In this document: in pieces, positions 26,001 through 33,193 of the stretch
Layout: every line of letters starts with the position of its first letter
Position numbering within the stretch: the first letter of the stretch is position 1
From: Oerskovia enterophila
GTDB taxonomy: Bacteria > Actinomycetota > Actinomycetes > Actinomycetales > Cellulomonadaceae
Assembly: GCF_001692445.1 (NCBI RefSeq)
Contig: NZ_MAQA01000033.1
Location: forward strand, 1-55,511
Reading direction: 5' to 3'
DNA: 55,511 nt
Made by a program: the position numbers and the translations under genes
Notes under the pieces: model-generated
Seen by the model: only the letters and a program-made list of their open reading frames with translations
What the model was told of the DNA's origin: nothing
The model's database searches: none

Positions 26001-26700
26001 ACTTGGCGTCGTCGAACGTCCCCGCGGGGACGGGACCCTGGCCCTTGACGCCGTACGCCTCGTCGTAGGCGGCCTGCGTGCCCGGGCCGCCGAAGCCCGC
26101 GTGCGTGTAGTCGATGCCCGTGTCGATGATGCCGATCCGGACGCCCTGCCCCGTGTAGCCCGTGCTCTGCCACGCCTCGAGGGCCCGCGTGAACGCGTCG
26201 GTGCCCTTGTTGGAGGGCGTCTTGGGGACGATGCGGTAGACCGTGACGACCTTGTCGTCACCTGCCAGGGCCCGGACCTGCTCGGCGTCACCCGTCACGA
26301 CGACACCGGGGACGAGCTTGCTCGTGACCGACACCTGCTGGGGCGCGCCCGCGGCACGGGCGCTGCGGGCGTTCGTCTGCGCGGGGACGACGCTGTCCGC
26401 GAGCTGCTCGACGACTGCCTGGTTGTCCTCGACCTGCGCGGCGCTCGCGCCCTGCTCCGACAGGTCGACCCCCGAGGGGGTGTCGAGCTGGACGAACGCG
26501 GTCACGGTCCCGGAGGACTCGGCGAGCGACGGGGCGACCTTGCCCTGGTCGAGCGCGAGCGACTCCGAGGACTGCGAGGTGAGGGTAGGGCCGGACGGGC
26601 CGGCCGGGTCGGACGGTGCGGACGCGGCGGGCAGCGCTGATGCCGCGACCACCGCCAGTCCAGAGACTGCAGCTAACAACGAACGGTGCTTCATCGACAC
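23074..26700 (-). CDS. Secreted subtilisin-like S8 serine protease with PA domain
   Basis: The 1208-residue exported protease has a signal peptide (about 1-28), an I9-like propeptide (about 65-158), and an S8 catalytic domain with the triad Asp193 (IIDTGID), His275 (GHGSHVAG) and Ser621 (SGTSMATPH). A PA domain is inserted between His and Ser (about 425-560). After the catalytic domain come Fn3-like and other beta domains, ending in DGVKVTTPFEAGYEAISCG. Its likely role is nutrient scavenging from protein. The GTG at 26700 and the ATG at 26694 are both possible starts; GGGGAA lies upstream. Three hairpins separate it from the convergent ebo-type operon. Confidence 0.9.
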   Translation of the reverse strand: MSMKHRSLLAAVSGLAVVAASALPAASAPSDPAGPSGPTLTSQSSESLALDQGKVAPSLAESSGTVTAFVQLDTPSGVDLSEQGASAAQVEDNQAVVEQLADSVVPAQTNARSARAAGAPQQVSVTSKLVPGVVVTGDAEQVRALAGDDKVVTVYRIVPKTPSNKGTDAFTRALEAWQSTGYTGQGVRIGIIDTGIDYTHAGFGGPGTQAAYDEAYGVKGQGPVPAGTFDDAKYLGGYDFAGYDYDASGTVPGTSLIPTPDENPIDSLDTIGSGHGSHVAGTTGGYGVLADGTTFDGDYTTLTDISDWTVGPGSAPESGLYALKVFGDLGGSTNVVVDALEFAADPDGDGDLSDRLDIVNLSLGSDNSPADDPENLFIDQLSRLGTLAVVASGNAGDVTDVGGSPGNARTSLTVANSVGNTQTFDGVEVTAPAGVAGSYPAQNSQSYAGAADVTAEVAFLGATVSGCTPLTPAQATATAGKIAFLYWDDDDATRACGSAARFNNAQAAGAVGVLLSSELEVFAAGIAGNAGIPGAQLTGPSHDALRPAIEAGGVVLTLGPSLANSSFVEIPAIGDTLNAGSSRGVHGSLGVVKPDVAAPGTGISSVASGRLTQPGIKSGTSMATPHVAGIAALVKEAHPGWSAQQVKTAVMNTASHDVWTGQGGTGTAYGPERVGSGRVDAVDAVKNSTLAFSAQDKELVSVSYGLVPVADKTVKERRTVDVQNTGSQTVKYAAAFTTSSSAGGATVTVSPANLTIPAGQTRTVTLTLTADPATLAKQLDPTSAATTSGVPRDFVGMLTGRLVLTPESGSELRVPVQAAPKLVSDLTGKDVTFLNQDTSAELDLDGRGVASGGWTSLVAPFELKATSPRLEADAAEGSSASAVASGDIRAVGFTSSAPQYAAAGDDPGAGRIGIGVAMDGDWASLGGVMFPSVETDVDGDGSAEFETVVRKYNESDLTLATTYTLKDWTGPDGEEYGAGEGVLLEPVNSVWANVDTSVFDSNVLVVPIAIGELGIEPGTVPSFTVATYSYYGTQPDQSIDRVGPFTGDPYDPAYWFSGGGQLLFVGADDAPVTVNRSAAATEAGTGELLLLHLHNATAAKRWQTVGVSTLDASVELSVTAQSRCVSGKAQVSVRAVNDGDVKADVVVETPFGTKTFKNVAPGKSASQSFNSREVSIGAGAATVTGTAVIDGVKVTTPFEAGYEAISCG

Positions 26701-27015
26701 TCATTTCCCCGGTACGGACCGGTGGCGTTGAAGGTGCTTGGTGTTTCCCCCGTTGCGGTCGCCGACGGCTGTGTGCAGACGACCGTGCCTGCACGCTATA
26801 GGGGAAGCCGTGCGACCGCGCGTCACGCGGGCCCGGGGCAACAGATCCGGGGGCTGTGGGTGAACACAGGGGACAAACGGGACACGACTCCGACCTACCC
26901 CTAGGATCGGTGCGGGGGCGTGGGACGAGGTTGTCCCGCTGTCGGTCCTCACCCACGTGTCGGTCCTTCGCGAGGTCGCGAAAGGCTCCCGGCCCACGCT
27001 GTGAAGGAGCACCAC
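26701..27015. other. Divergent intergenic region between protease and crystallin-like gene
   Basis: These 315 bases hold the leaders of two divergent secreted-protein genes. On the plus strand TAGGAT (26902-26907) may be the -10 of the rightward gene, with a poor -35 (GGGACA, 17 bases upstream). On the minus strand TATAGC near 26797-26802 may serve the protease. No gene is seen. Confidence 0.4.
26967..26982. promoter_or_regulatory. 16-bp palindrome TTCGCGA-GG-TCGCGAA in the leader
   Basis: A perfect 7-2-7 inverted repeat ends 33 bases before the ATG at 27016 and 22 bases before AAGGAG. The tight two-base centre suits a dimeric repressor better than an RNA hairpin. Confidence 0.45.
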
Positions 27016-27696
27016 ATGTCACGACGCATCACGCGCTTGGCCGCCGTCTCGGCGGTCGTCCTGGTCCTCGGGGGGATCGGTGGGGCACCGGCCCTCGCGA
27101 GCGGTCCCGACCTGACGTCGCAGGGATTCCCCACCGACGACCAGGTCTGCACGGTCATCGCGCAGCCGACCCCGGCCGGGCAGGACATCGCCCTGACCCC
27201 CGCGCCCACGACCGCGTGCTTCGACACGCTCGGCGAGGCGCTCGAGTCGGTCTCGGGGGAGCCCGTGACGGACCTGCGCGTCCTCGCGGGGGACATCACG
27301 GCCCTGCGGGGCTACGCGAACGAGCAGGCGGCCAAGGCGGCGGCCGCGCCCCAGGCGGCGAGAGCGGGCACGGTCACGACCGCCGCCGCCAGCTCCATGA
27401 TGCTGGGCATCGCGTACAAGAACACCAACCAGACCGGTGGCGCCAAGGTCTTCTACGGCAGCAGCGGCTACGGGTGCATGACGGGCAACACCTACGGGTT
27501 CCCCAAGATGTCGGCCTACCTGATGAACAACAACATCAGCTCCATGGCGACGTACGCCCGGTGCTGGTCGACGCTCTACGACGGCGAGAACTACTCGGGC
27601 ACCACGACCAACTGCGTCCCGCTGTGCACGAGCCTCGGGTCCATGAACGACCGCACCTCGTCGATCGTCTTCCGCCCGGAGGGCAACATCGGCTGA
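27016..27696 (+). CDS. Secreted beta/gamma-crystallin-like or I36-type inhibitor-like protein
   Basis: The 226-residue protein has a signal peptide (about 1-29), a linker-like helical region (about 30-120) and a C-terminal small Cys-containing domain with the Greek-key features LYDGENYSG and GSMNDRTSSIVF. These occur in beta/gamma-crystallins and in peptidase inhibitor family I36 of Streptomyces. AAGGAG at 27004-27009 supports the start. It is divergent from the S8 protease gene, so an inhibitor of secreted proteases is an attractive but untested role. The Cys residues (GYGCM, YARCWS, TNCVPLC) could form disulfides. Confidence 0.65.
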   Translation: MSRRITRLAAVSAVVLVLGGIGGAPALASGPDLTSQGFPTDDQVCTVIAQPTPAGQDIALTPAPTTACFDTLGEALESVSGEPVTDLRVLAGDITALRGYANEQAAKAAAAPQAARAGTVTTAAASSMMLGIAYKNTNQTGGAKVFYGSSGYGCMTGNTYGFPKMSAYLMNNNISSMATYARCWSTLYDGENYSGTTTNCVPLCTSLGSMNDRTSSIVFRPEGNIG

Positions 27697-27703
27697 CCGG
27701 GAC

Positions 27704-29344
27704 TCACGCCTGACCGCCGGGCACGTCGCTCGAGTAGCGGCGTGCCCGGCCGTGTCCCAGGCGGGCCGGCGTCGTGACCGTCACGACGACGTCGCGCCCG
27801 ATCCACCGTCGCAGGGCATGCGCAGCCGAGCCCGCTGCGGGTCCTCCCGACCCGGACGTGCCGCCCGGACCGTGGCCCGACGGCGCCCCGCCCGCGGGTG
27901 CGTCCGGCACCACGGTCAGGTCGATCGTCCCGTCGGCGCGCTGGTGGAGCTGCCAGGCCGCGATCCCGGCCGCCTGGAGGACCTGGGTCGCGTCGACCGA
28001 ACCGAGCCAGCGCCCGTCGGCGTGCAGGTAGCGCACGGGCGAGCGCCCCTCGAGGTCGTGCAGCTCGACCCGCCCACCGGGCCCGTGGGGACGGACGAGC
28101 CGTGCGCGGTCTCCCGTGCGGTAGCGCAGGAGCGGCAGGTAGGGGTTCTCGTCCGTGGTGACCACGACCTCGCCCGGCGACCCGTCGGGGACGGGCGTGC
28201 CGTCGTCGGACAGGATCTCGACCCAGACACGACGCGGCACGACGACGAACGGGCCGTCGTCCGCGCGCGAGGCCACCGCGCCCGTCTCGCGCAGGCCGTA
28301 CAGGTCGATCACCGGGACGCCCCACGCGGCCCGCAGGCGGGCCCGCGCGGGCGGGGTGAGGTGAGCGGCCCCGCTCACGACCGCGACCGGGTGCAGCCCG
28401 AGCCCTTCGCGCGCGTCGAGGTCGGCCAGCGCCAGCAGCGGGAGGGGTGAGCTGCTGAGGACCTGCGGGTCGGTCCCGCGCAGGAACGTCGAGCGGTCGG
28501 CCGGGTCCCGCCACGCGCCGGGGTCGAGGTTCACGCGCGCCATGAGCGGCACGGCGACGTCGCTCGCGGCCCGACCAGAGGCCGCGTCGAAGCCCGTCAT
28601 GGCCGACGCGTACGTGAACGCGGCCCGCTGGTCGACGAGGTTCACGAGACCCAGCCGGTCCTCGCGCGGTTCCCAGGCTGCGCCGGCGCCCCGGACGAGG
28701 AGGTGGAGGAGCGCGAGGTCGGCCGCGACCGCGACGGGGTGCAGCGGGACGACCACGGCCGCCCCGGTGCTGCCCGAGCTCGTGCCCTCGAGGACGCGCG
28801 ACAGGTCGACGTCGACGGGCACGAACGACGCGAGGTCGGCCCGCAGGTCGTCACGGGTCACGGGGGGCAGGTCGGTGAGCGGGGAACGAGCGAGGCTCCG
28901 GCGCTGGTCCCGGGCACGCCGGTAGCGCGGGACGACCGTGTGCGCGCGCTCGACGAGGTCCGTGACCCACGCGGGGACGTCGCGCCCGGCCGCTGGGTGG
29001 GGGGTGCCGGTGCGGAGCGCTGTGCCTGGGCCGGCGTCGTCGCGGCCGTCGTCCCTGGTCCCGGCATCTCTGCCGCTGTCGGCCCCGGCGAACCGGCGCG
29101 CGGTCGCGGCGAGCACGGGCAGGTCGTCGGCCGTGAGCCGGTCGCCCGTCGCGTGCACCCAGACCGGTGCCGCCGGGTGGTGACGCAGCGCGTCGAGGCG
29201 AGCGGCGCCGTCGGGCGTGAGCGTGGGCCAGCGCTCGGCGTCGTCGAGGGCGACGTTGCCGAACGGTGCGTACTCGCCGAGCAGCGCGTCCGGGACACCG
29301 CTGGGAAGGTCGGGGGACCGGGGTGCGTCAGGGGCGGGGGTCAC
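27704..29344 (-). CDS. PaaK/CapK-like AMP-dependent synthetase
   Basis: The 546-residue protein has adenylation-domain motifs: the P-loop-like GTSSGSTGAAVVVP, DLYGLRETGAVA (A5-like) and LLRYRTGDRARLV (A7-like), in the order of phenylacetate-CoA ligase/CapK proteins. Such enzymes activate a carboxylate as an acyl-adenylate; the acceptor may be CoA or another nucleophile. The first 100 residues are unlike PaaK and Asp/Ala-rich. The substrate is unknown. The GTG start has GAGGAG at 29349-29354. It follows the MoxR-vWA unit on the same strand after 147 bases, so co-transcription is possible but not certain. Confidence 0.75.
   Translation of the reverse strand: MTPAPDAPRSPDLPSGVPDALLGEYAPFGNVALDDAERWPTLTPDGAARLDALRHHPAAPVWVHATGDRLTADDLPVLAATARRFAGADSGRDAGTRDDGRDDAGPGTALRTGTPHPAAGRDVPAWVTDLVERAHTVVPRYRRARDQRRSLARSPLTDLPPVTRDDLRADLASFVPVDVDLSRVLEGTSSGSTGAAVVVPLHPVAVAADLALLHLLVRGAGAAWEPREDRLGLVNLVDQRAAFTYASAMTGFDAASGRAASDVAVPLMARVNLDPGAWRDPADRSTFLRGTDPQVLSSSPLPLLALADLDAREGLGLHPVAVVSGAAHLTPPARARLRAAWGVPVIDLYGLRETGAVASRADDGPFVVVPRRVWVEILSDDGTPVPDGSPGEVVVTTDENPYLPLLRYRTGDRARLVRPHGPGGRVELHDLEGRSPVRYLHADGRWLGSVDATQVLQAAGIAAWQLHQRADGTIDLTVVPDAPAGGAPSGHGPGGTSGSGGPAAGSAAHALRRWIGRDVVVTVTTPARLGHGRARRYSSDVPGGQA
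27716..27750. terminator. Hairpin at the convergent end of the crystallin-like and PaaK-like genes
   Basis: GCCGGGCACGTCGCT (27716-27730) pairs with 27736-27750 with one G-T position and a 5-base loop. It lies 20 bases after the rightward stop and inside the last codons of the PaaK-like gene, and could end rightward transcripts. Confidence 0.55.
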
Positions 29345-29491
29345 GGGACTCCTCGACGGGTGAGGGACAGGTCGTCGTCGGTCGTCGCACTGTACGTGAA
29401 CGGTCGGGCTGCTGGGGTGGCGGGGCTCGATGGGCTCGCGCTCTGCGACGCGCTCACGAGCGCGGCTCGCCCCCCTGGCCCGCGCGACGCC

Positions 29492-30160
29492 TCAGTAGTT
29501 CGCGTACTGCGCGGCGGCCTCGGCCGCGCGCTTGGCCGCGAGGGCCTTGGCGAGCTCCTCCGAGCGCCGGACCTCCTCGGCCATCTCCCGGTCGACGCGA
29601 CGCTGCTCGACCGTGCTGACCGCGGACCACCGATCCTCGGCGACCGCGTCGCTCTCGCCCGCGGGGCGCAGCCGTGCCGCGCGCAGGAAGGCGCGCGCGG
29701 CCTCCTCGCGCCCCTCGGGGGACGAGACCCAGGTCTGCGGGTCGCGCACGGGCGCGAGATCGTGCGCGAGGGCGTCGACCACGGCGAGGAGCCAGGCTGC
29801 GGGGCCGTCGGGCGCGGCCTCCCGCAGGTGGGGCAGGCGCGTGAGCTCGGGAGCGCGCACGAGCCAGACCGCGATCCCGGCCCCGGCGCGCGAGGCCGCG
29901 GGCGCCCCCGCCCCGCACGTGCGGTCGAGCGCGGTGCGGGCGTGCGCGTCGAGCTGCCACCAGCCGGGCACGCTCAGGGCCAGGAGGTCGACGGCGTCGC
30001 CCACCAGGGCGGGCACGTGCACCCCGGGGTCGAGCACGTCGGGCGGCGTGAGCGTCAGGCGCTGCACGAGGACCGCGAGGGCGGGGCCCTCGACCGTGGG
30101 CCGGGAGGATCGGGGTCCGACGGAGCCGACGGGCCCGGCAGAGGTGGTGTCAGCGGGCAC
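29492..30160 (-). CDS. Hypothetical protein with C-terminal coiled coil, MoxR-vWA unit
   Basis: The 222-residue protein has an Ala/Leu-rich helical body and a charged C-terminal helix (about 170-218, EEVRRSEELAKALAAKRAAEAAAQ) likely to form a coiled coil. The family is not recognised. The GTG start with GGGAG seven bases upstream lies 11 bases inside the end of the vWA gene, so the two are translationally coupled. It probably forms part of the complex made by the upstream MoxR and vWA proteins. Confidence 0.65.
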   Translation of the reverse strand: MPADTTSAGPVGSVGPRSSRPTVEGPALAVLVQRLTLTPPDVLDPGVHVPALVGDAVDLLALSVPGWWQLDAHARTALDRTCGAGAPAASRAGAGIAVWLVRAPELTRLPHLREAAPDGPAAWLLAVVDALAHDLAPVRDPQTWVSSPEGREEAARAFLRAARLRPAGESDAVAEDRWSAVSTVEQRRVDREMAEEVRRSEELAKALAAKRAAEAAAQYANY

Positions 30161-32090
30161 GGTCCGCTCCCTTCGTGGTCCACAGCGTGCGGGAGAAGTC
30201 GCGCGAGAAGCGCACGAGGTCTTCGGTCGAGCTCACCGCGAACGTCCGGTAGCCGGGCGCCCAGCCGGCGACGCGTCGGGCGAGCTCGTCGCTGCCCTGC
30301 AGGACCAGGCTGCCGCCGCCCCCTGCGGCCCGGACGGCGCGCGCCGCGAGCGTGTCGTCGGGCGCGGCTCGCGGTGCGGAAGGGTCGAGCGGCCAACCGC
30401 CCAGGTGGTCGAGGAACATCGAGCTGATCCCGTCGTCGGAGATGACCGACACGTGCGCGGGTCGGGTGCGCACGGGCGGGGCGCCCGTGACGGGGTCGCC
30501 CAGGTGGGTGCGTTCGAGCAGGGGGACCGGGAACGAGGTGCCGCCGCCGAAGTGCGCGACGATCGCCGCGAGGATCGCGTCGGCGTCGCGCGTGAAGCCG
30601 TCGGTCCCCGCGATCTGCCCGGGTCCGCTCCACGTCGTGGCCTGGACGCGTGCCCCGGCGCGCAGCGCCGACAGGGCCAGGACCGCCCCGGCCAGGGCGA
30701 TGGGCGCGAGCCGCTGCTTGGGGTCGGGCATGGACCCCGACGAGTCGAGGTAGAGGTCCAGGTCGTACGGGCGCGGTGCGGGGTCGTGCCCGTCCTGCTG
30801 CTCGTGCACGCGGCGCACGGTCGTGACCCCCGGGACGATCACGGGCGAGCGCAGCACGGTCGCGGCCCAGTCGACGTCGGCCAGGTCCTCGCCCAGGTCC
30901 CACTGCTCGTGCCCGCCGAGCAGCTCCTCGTCGACCGGGGAGTCCGTCCGGACGGGGAAGGGGACGAGGAAGCGCATGGCGTGCTCGCGGTACCAGCGTG
31001 CGGCGGACTGCGCGCTCGACGTCGTGAGGCCGAGCAGCCGCAGGACCGCGTCGTAGTGCGCGGGCGAGATGGCCTGGCCCAGGGCGTCGGCGGCCCCGGT
31101 CGTGTCGCTCGCCGCGACCGGGAGGGGACGCTCCTCGTCCGGGCCCGACGGCGTCGCGCCCGTCACGCGCGGATCGACCGCGGGGTGCAGCACGGGTCGT
31201 CCGGGCGTGGGGTCGGTCGCGAGGCCCGCGGGCACGGCTCCCGCGGGCTCCGACTGCGAGCACAGGATGCCGTGCTGCCCGCCGGAGAGGGCTGCGCCGC
31301 TCCCGCCGTCCGCCGCGGGACCTGCTCCGTCGGCCGAGCCCCCCGGCGCGGCGCCCGGCTCGTCGGACGGCGGGGCCACGAGCAGCGGGCGGATCAGGGC
31401 GGCGAACCCGCCCGCACCCCCCACGGGGTCGTTGGCGTAGGCCCGCACGAGGCGCGCGCACAGGCTCGCCTCGCGCTCGGGCACCGGGTGGTCGGGATGG
31501 GTCAGCGTCCCGCGGGGCAGGCCCCAGAGGATCTCGTCGGTCCGCATGACCATCTGCGCGAGCGGTGCCCGCCCTGCGCCGAGGGCCGCGAAGATCGCCG
31601 CCATGTCGAGGCCCGCGCGCCGCTGCAGGCGGTCGTTGACCAGCAGGTCGGACCAGAGGTTCGCCATGGCCCCCGCGAGCGGGTCCAGGTCGACCAGCCC
31701 GTCCCGGACCCGCGAGAGGATCCGGGCGCTCGTCGTCAGGTCGCCGGGGGACAGCAGGTGGTGCCCGATCTCGTGCGCGAGCACCGCGACCGCGTGGTCC
31801 TCGAGCCCGCGCTCGGCGATGTCGTCGAGGTCGATGTGCACCTCGACGTCCACGGTCGAGAACCACGCGAACGACCCGACGTCCTGGGGCCGGTCGTCGC
31901 CGTGGTGCAGCACGGGCGCGTGCAGGCGGGTCTGCGTGCCCCAGGCGGCCAGGGCCTCGGGCCAGGCCGCGAGCCACCGGTCGCGGAGCCTCGTGCGCGA
32001 CGGTGCGTGCCGCCTGCCGGCGCCGGGCACCGGGGCGAGCGACGCGGAGCCGCCCGCCGCCGTCGGGCCCGGCGTGGGCGTACCCGTCAT
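30150..32090 (-). CDS. vWA-domain protein with HEIGHH metallopeptidase-like motif
   Basis: The 646-residue protein has an N-terminal region with HEIGHH at 106-111 (zinc metallopeptidase pattern), a low-complexity Gly/Ala/Pro stretch (about 240-330) and a C-terminal von Willebrand A domain with MIDAS DSSGS at 449-453. vWA proteins work as metal-dependent adaptors for MoxR AAA+ ATPases, and a MoxR gene starts this unit. The upstream gene overlaps it as ATGA. No signal peptide is present, so it is cytoplasmic. Whether the HEIGHH site is catalytic is not known. Confidence 0.8.
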   Translation of the reverse strand: MTGTPTPGPTAAGGSASLAPVPGAGRRHAPSRTRLRDRWLAAWPEALAAWGTQTRLHAPVLHHGDDRPQDVGSFAWFSTVDVEVHIDLDDIAERGLEDHAVAVLAHEIGHHLLSPGDLTTSARILSRVRDGLVDLDPLAGAMANLWSDLLVNDRLQRRAGLDMAAIFAALGAGRAPLAQMVMRTDEILWGLPRGTLTHPDHPVPEREASLCARLVRAYANDPVGGAGGFAALIRPLLVAPPSDEPGAAPGGSADGAGPAADGGSGAALSGGQHGILCSQSEPAGAVPAGLATDPTPGRPVLHPAVDPRVTGATPSGPDEERPLPVAASDTTGAADALGQAISPAHYDAVLRLLGLTTSSAQSAARWYREHAMRFLVPFPVRTDSPVDEELLGGHEQWDLGEDLADVDWAATVLRSPVIVPGVTTVRRVHEQQDGHDPAPRPYDLDLYLDSSGSMPDPKQRLAPIALAGAVLALSALRAGARVQATTWSGPGQIAGTDGFTRDADAILAAIVAHFGGGTSFPVPLLERTHLGDPVTGAPPVRTRPAHVSVISDDGISSMFLDHLGGWPLDPSAPRAAPDDTLAARAVRAAGGGGSLVLQGSDELARRVAGWAPGYRTFAVSSTEDLVRFSRDFSRTLWTTKGADRAR

Positions 32091-33193
32091 CGGGGCGCCC
32101 GTACCAGGTCGAGCGAGTACGAGTGCTCGCGGCTGACGAGCGTCAGGTGGGTCGAGGGCGTGAGCGTCGAGGCCTGCCCGGTCACGTCGTCGAGCCAGGG
32201 GACGCCGGCGGGCGGGGTGCGGTCGGTCGCGCCCGGGGCAGGCCGTTCCTCGGCCCCCGGGGCGGCGCGCAGCGCGGCCCACCCGTGGACGTCGCACACG
32301 AGCGTCCAGTCCTCGGCCTGGGGCCGGGCCGTGCGGACGGCCCACAGCAGGCCGGGCTCACCGGGCAGCGGCCCGACGACGAGCGGCAGCGTGAGCCACG
32401 GACCGCCGAACCCGCGGAAGCCCCCGAACCGGCTGACCGCGGGGGCCGCGCCGTGCGAAGCGGCCGCGGCCTGCCCGGGCCACCACCACGGGTCGTTCGC
32501 GTGCCGCTCGAGGACCGCGCCGACGTCGGTCCCCGGGGCCAGGTCGAGCGCCGCCGCGGCGACGGGCGAGGGGAGCGACGCCGCGGCGCGCAGCGCGGCC
32601 TGCCGGTAGCGGACGAGGCCGCTGCGCCACGCTGCGACCAGGACGACGTCGCGGACGGTGGCGGCAGGCGAGCCGGGCGCTGCGAGCCCCTCGGACGCCG
32701 GCCCGCCGCGGGCCGCGAGCGTCGCGGCTCCTGCGACCTCGGCCGCAGCGGACACACGCCGTCCCCAGCCGGTCGCGTCCCCGCGCGCCGCGACCGGGCG
32801 CGCCGCGTCCGTGAGCGCGGCCACCGTGACGGCCGGGGCAGTGCGCAGCCACGGCAGGACCTGGGGCGCGAGCGCGAGGACCGCCCACCGCTCGGCCGAG
32901 TCGGGGCGCCACCGGCGAGCCGCCACGCACCGCGTCGCCGTGGACACGAGCGCGTCCACGACGCCCGCGAGCTCGCCGGCGTCGAGCGCAGGCGCGAGCC
33001 CGTCGACGACCGGGCGCAGCTCGCGCACGGCCGCGGCCACGTCGTCGCGGTCCGCACCGAGCGCGACCGCGCGCGCGAGCACCGCGTTGAGGTGGTCGCG
33101 CTCGCGCACCAGGTGCTCCGCGAACGGCGAGCGCGTCGGGGAGTCCTCGCCGGGCCCGGGGCCGCTGCCGTCGTCGGGGTGGCGAGCGTTCAC
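32087..33193 (-). CDS. Uncharacterised protein of the MoxR-vWA unit
   Basis: The 368-residue, Ala-rich, mostly helical protein is not recognised. Its second half contains the aromatic stretch NDPWWWPGQ and FGGFRGFGGPW, then a beta-rich end (THLTLVSREHSYSLDLVRAPR). It starts with GTG overlapping the MoxR stop (GTGA) with GGAG ahead, and its stop overlaps the vWA start (ATGA). Fixed position between ATPase and vWA partner suggests a subunit or substrate of that machine. Confidence 0.7.
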   Translation of the reverse strand: MNARHPDDGSGPGPGEDSPTRSPFAEHLVRERDHLNAVLARAVALGADRDDVAAAVRELRPVVDGLAPALDAGELAGVVDALVSTATRCVAARRWRPDSAERWAVLALAPQVLPWLRTAPAVTVAALTDAARPVAARGDATGWGRRVSAAAEVAGAATLAARGGPASEGLAAPGSPAATVRDVVLVAAWRSGLVRYRQAALRAAASLPSPVAAAALDLAPGTDVGAVLERHANDPWWWPGQAAAASHGAAPAVSRFGGFRGFGGPWLTLPLVVGPLPGEPGLLWAVRTARPQAEDWTLVCDVHGWAALRAAPGAEERPAPGATDRTPPAGVPWLDDVTGQASTLTPSTHLTLVSREHSYSLDLVRAPR

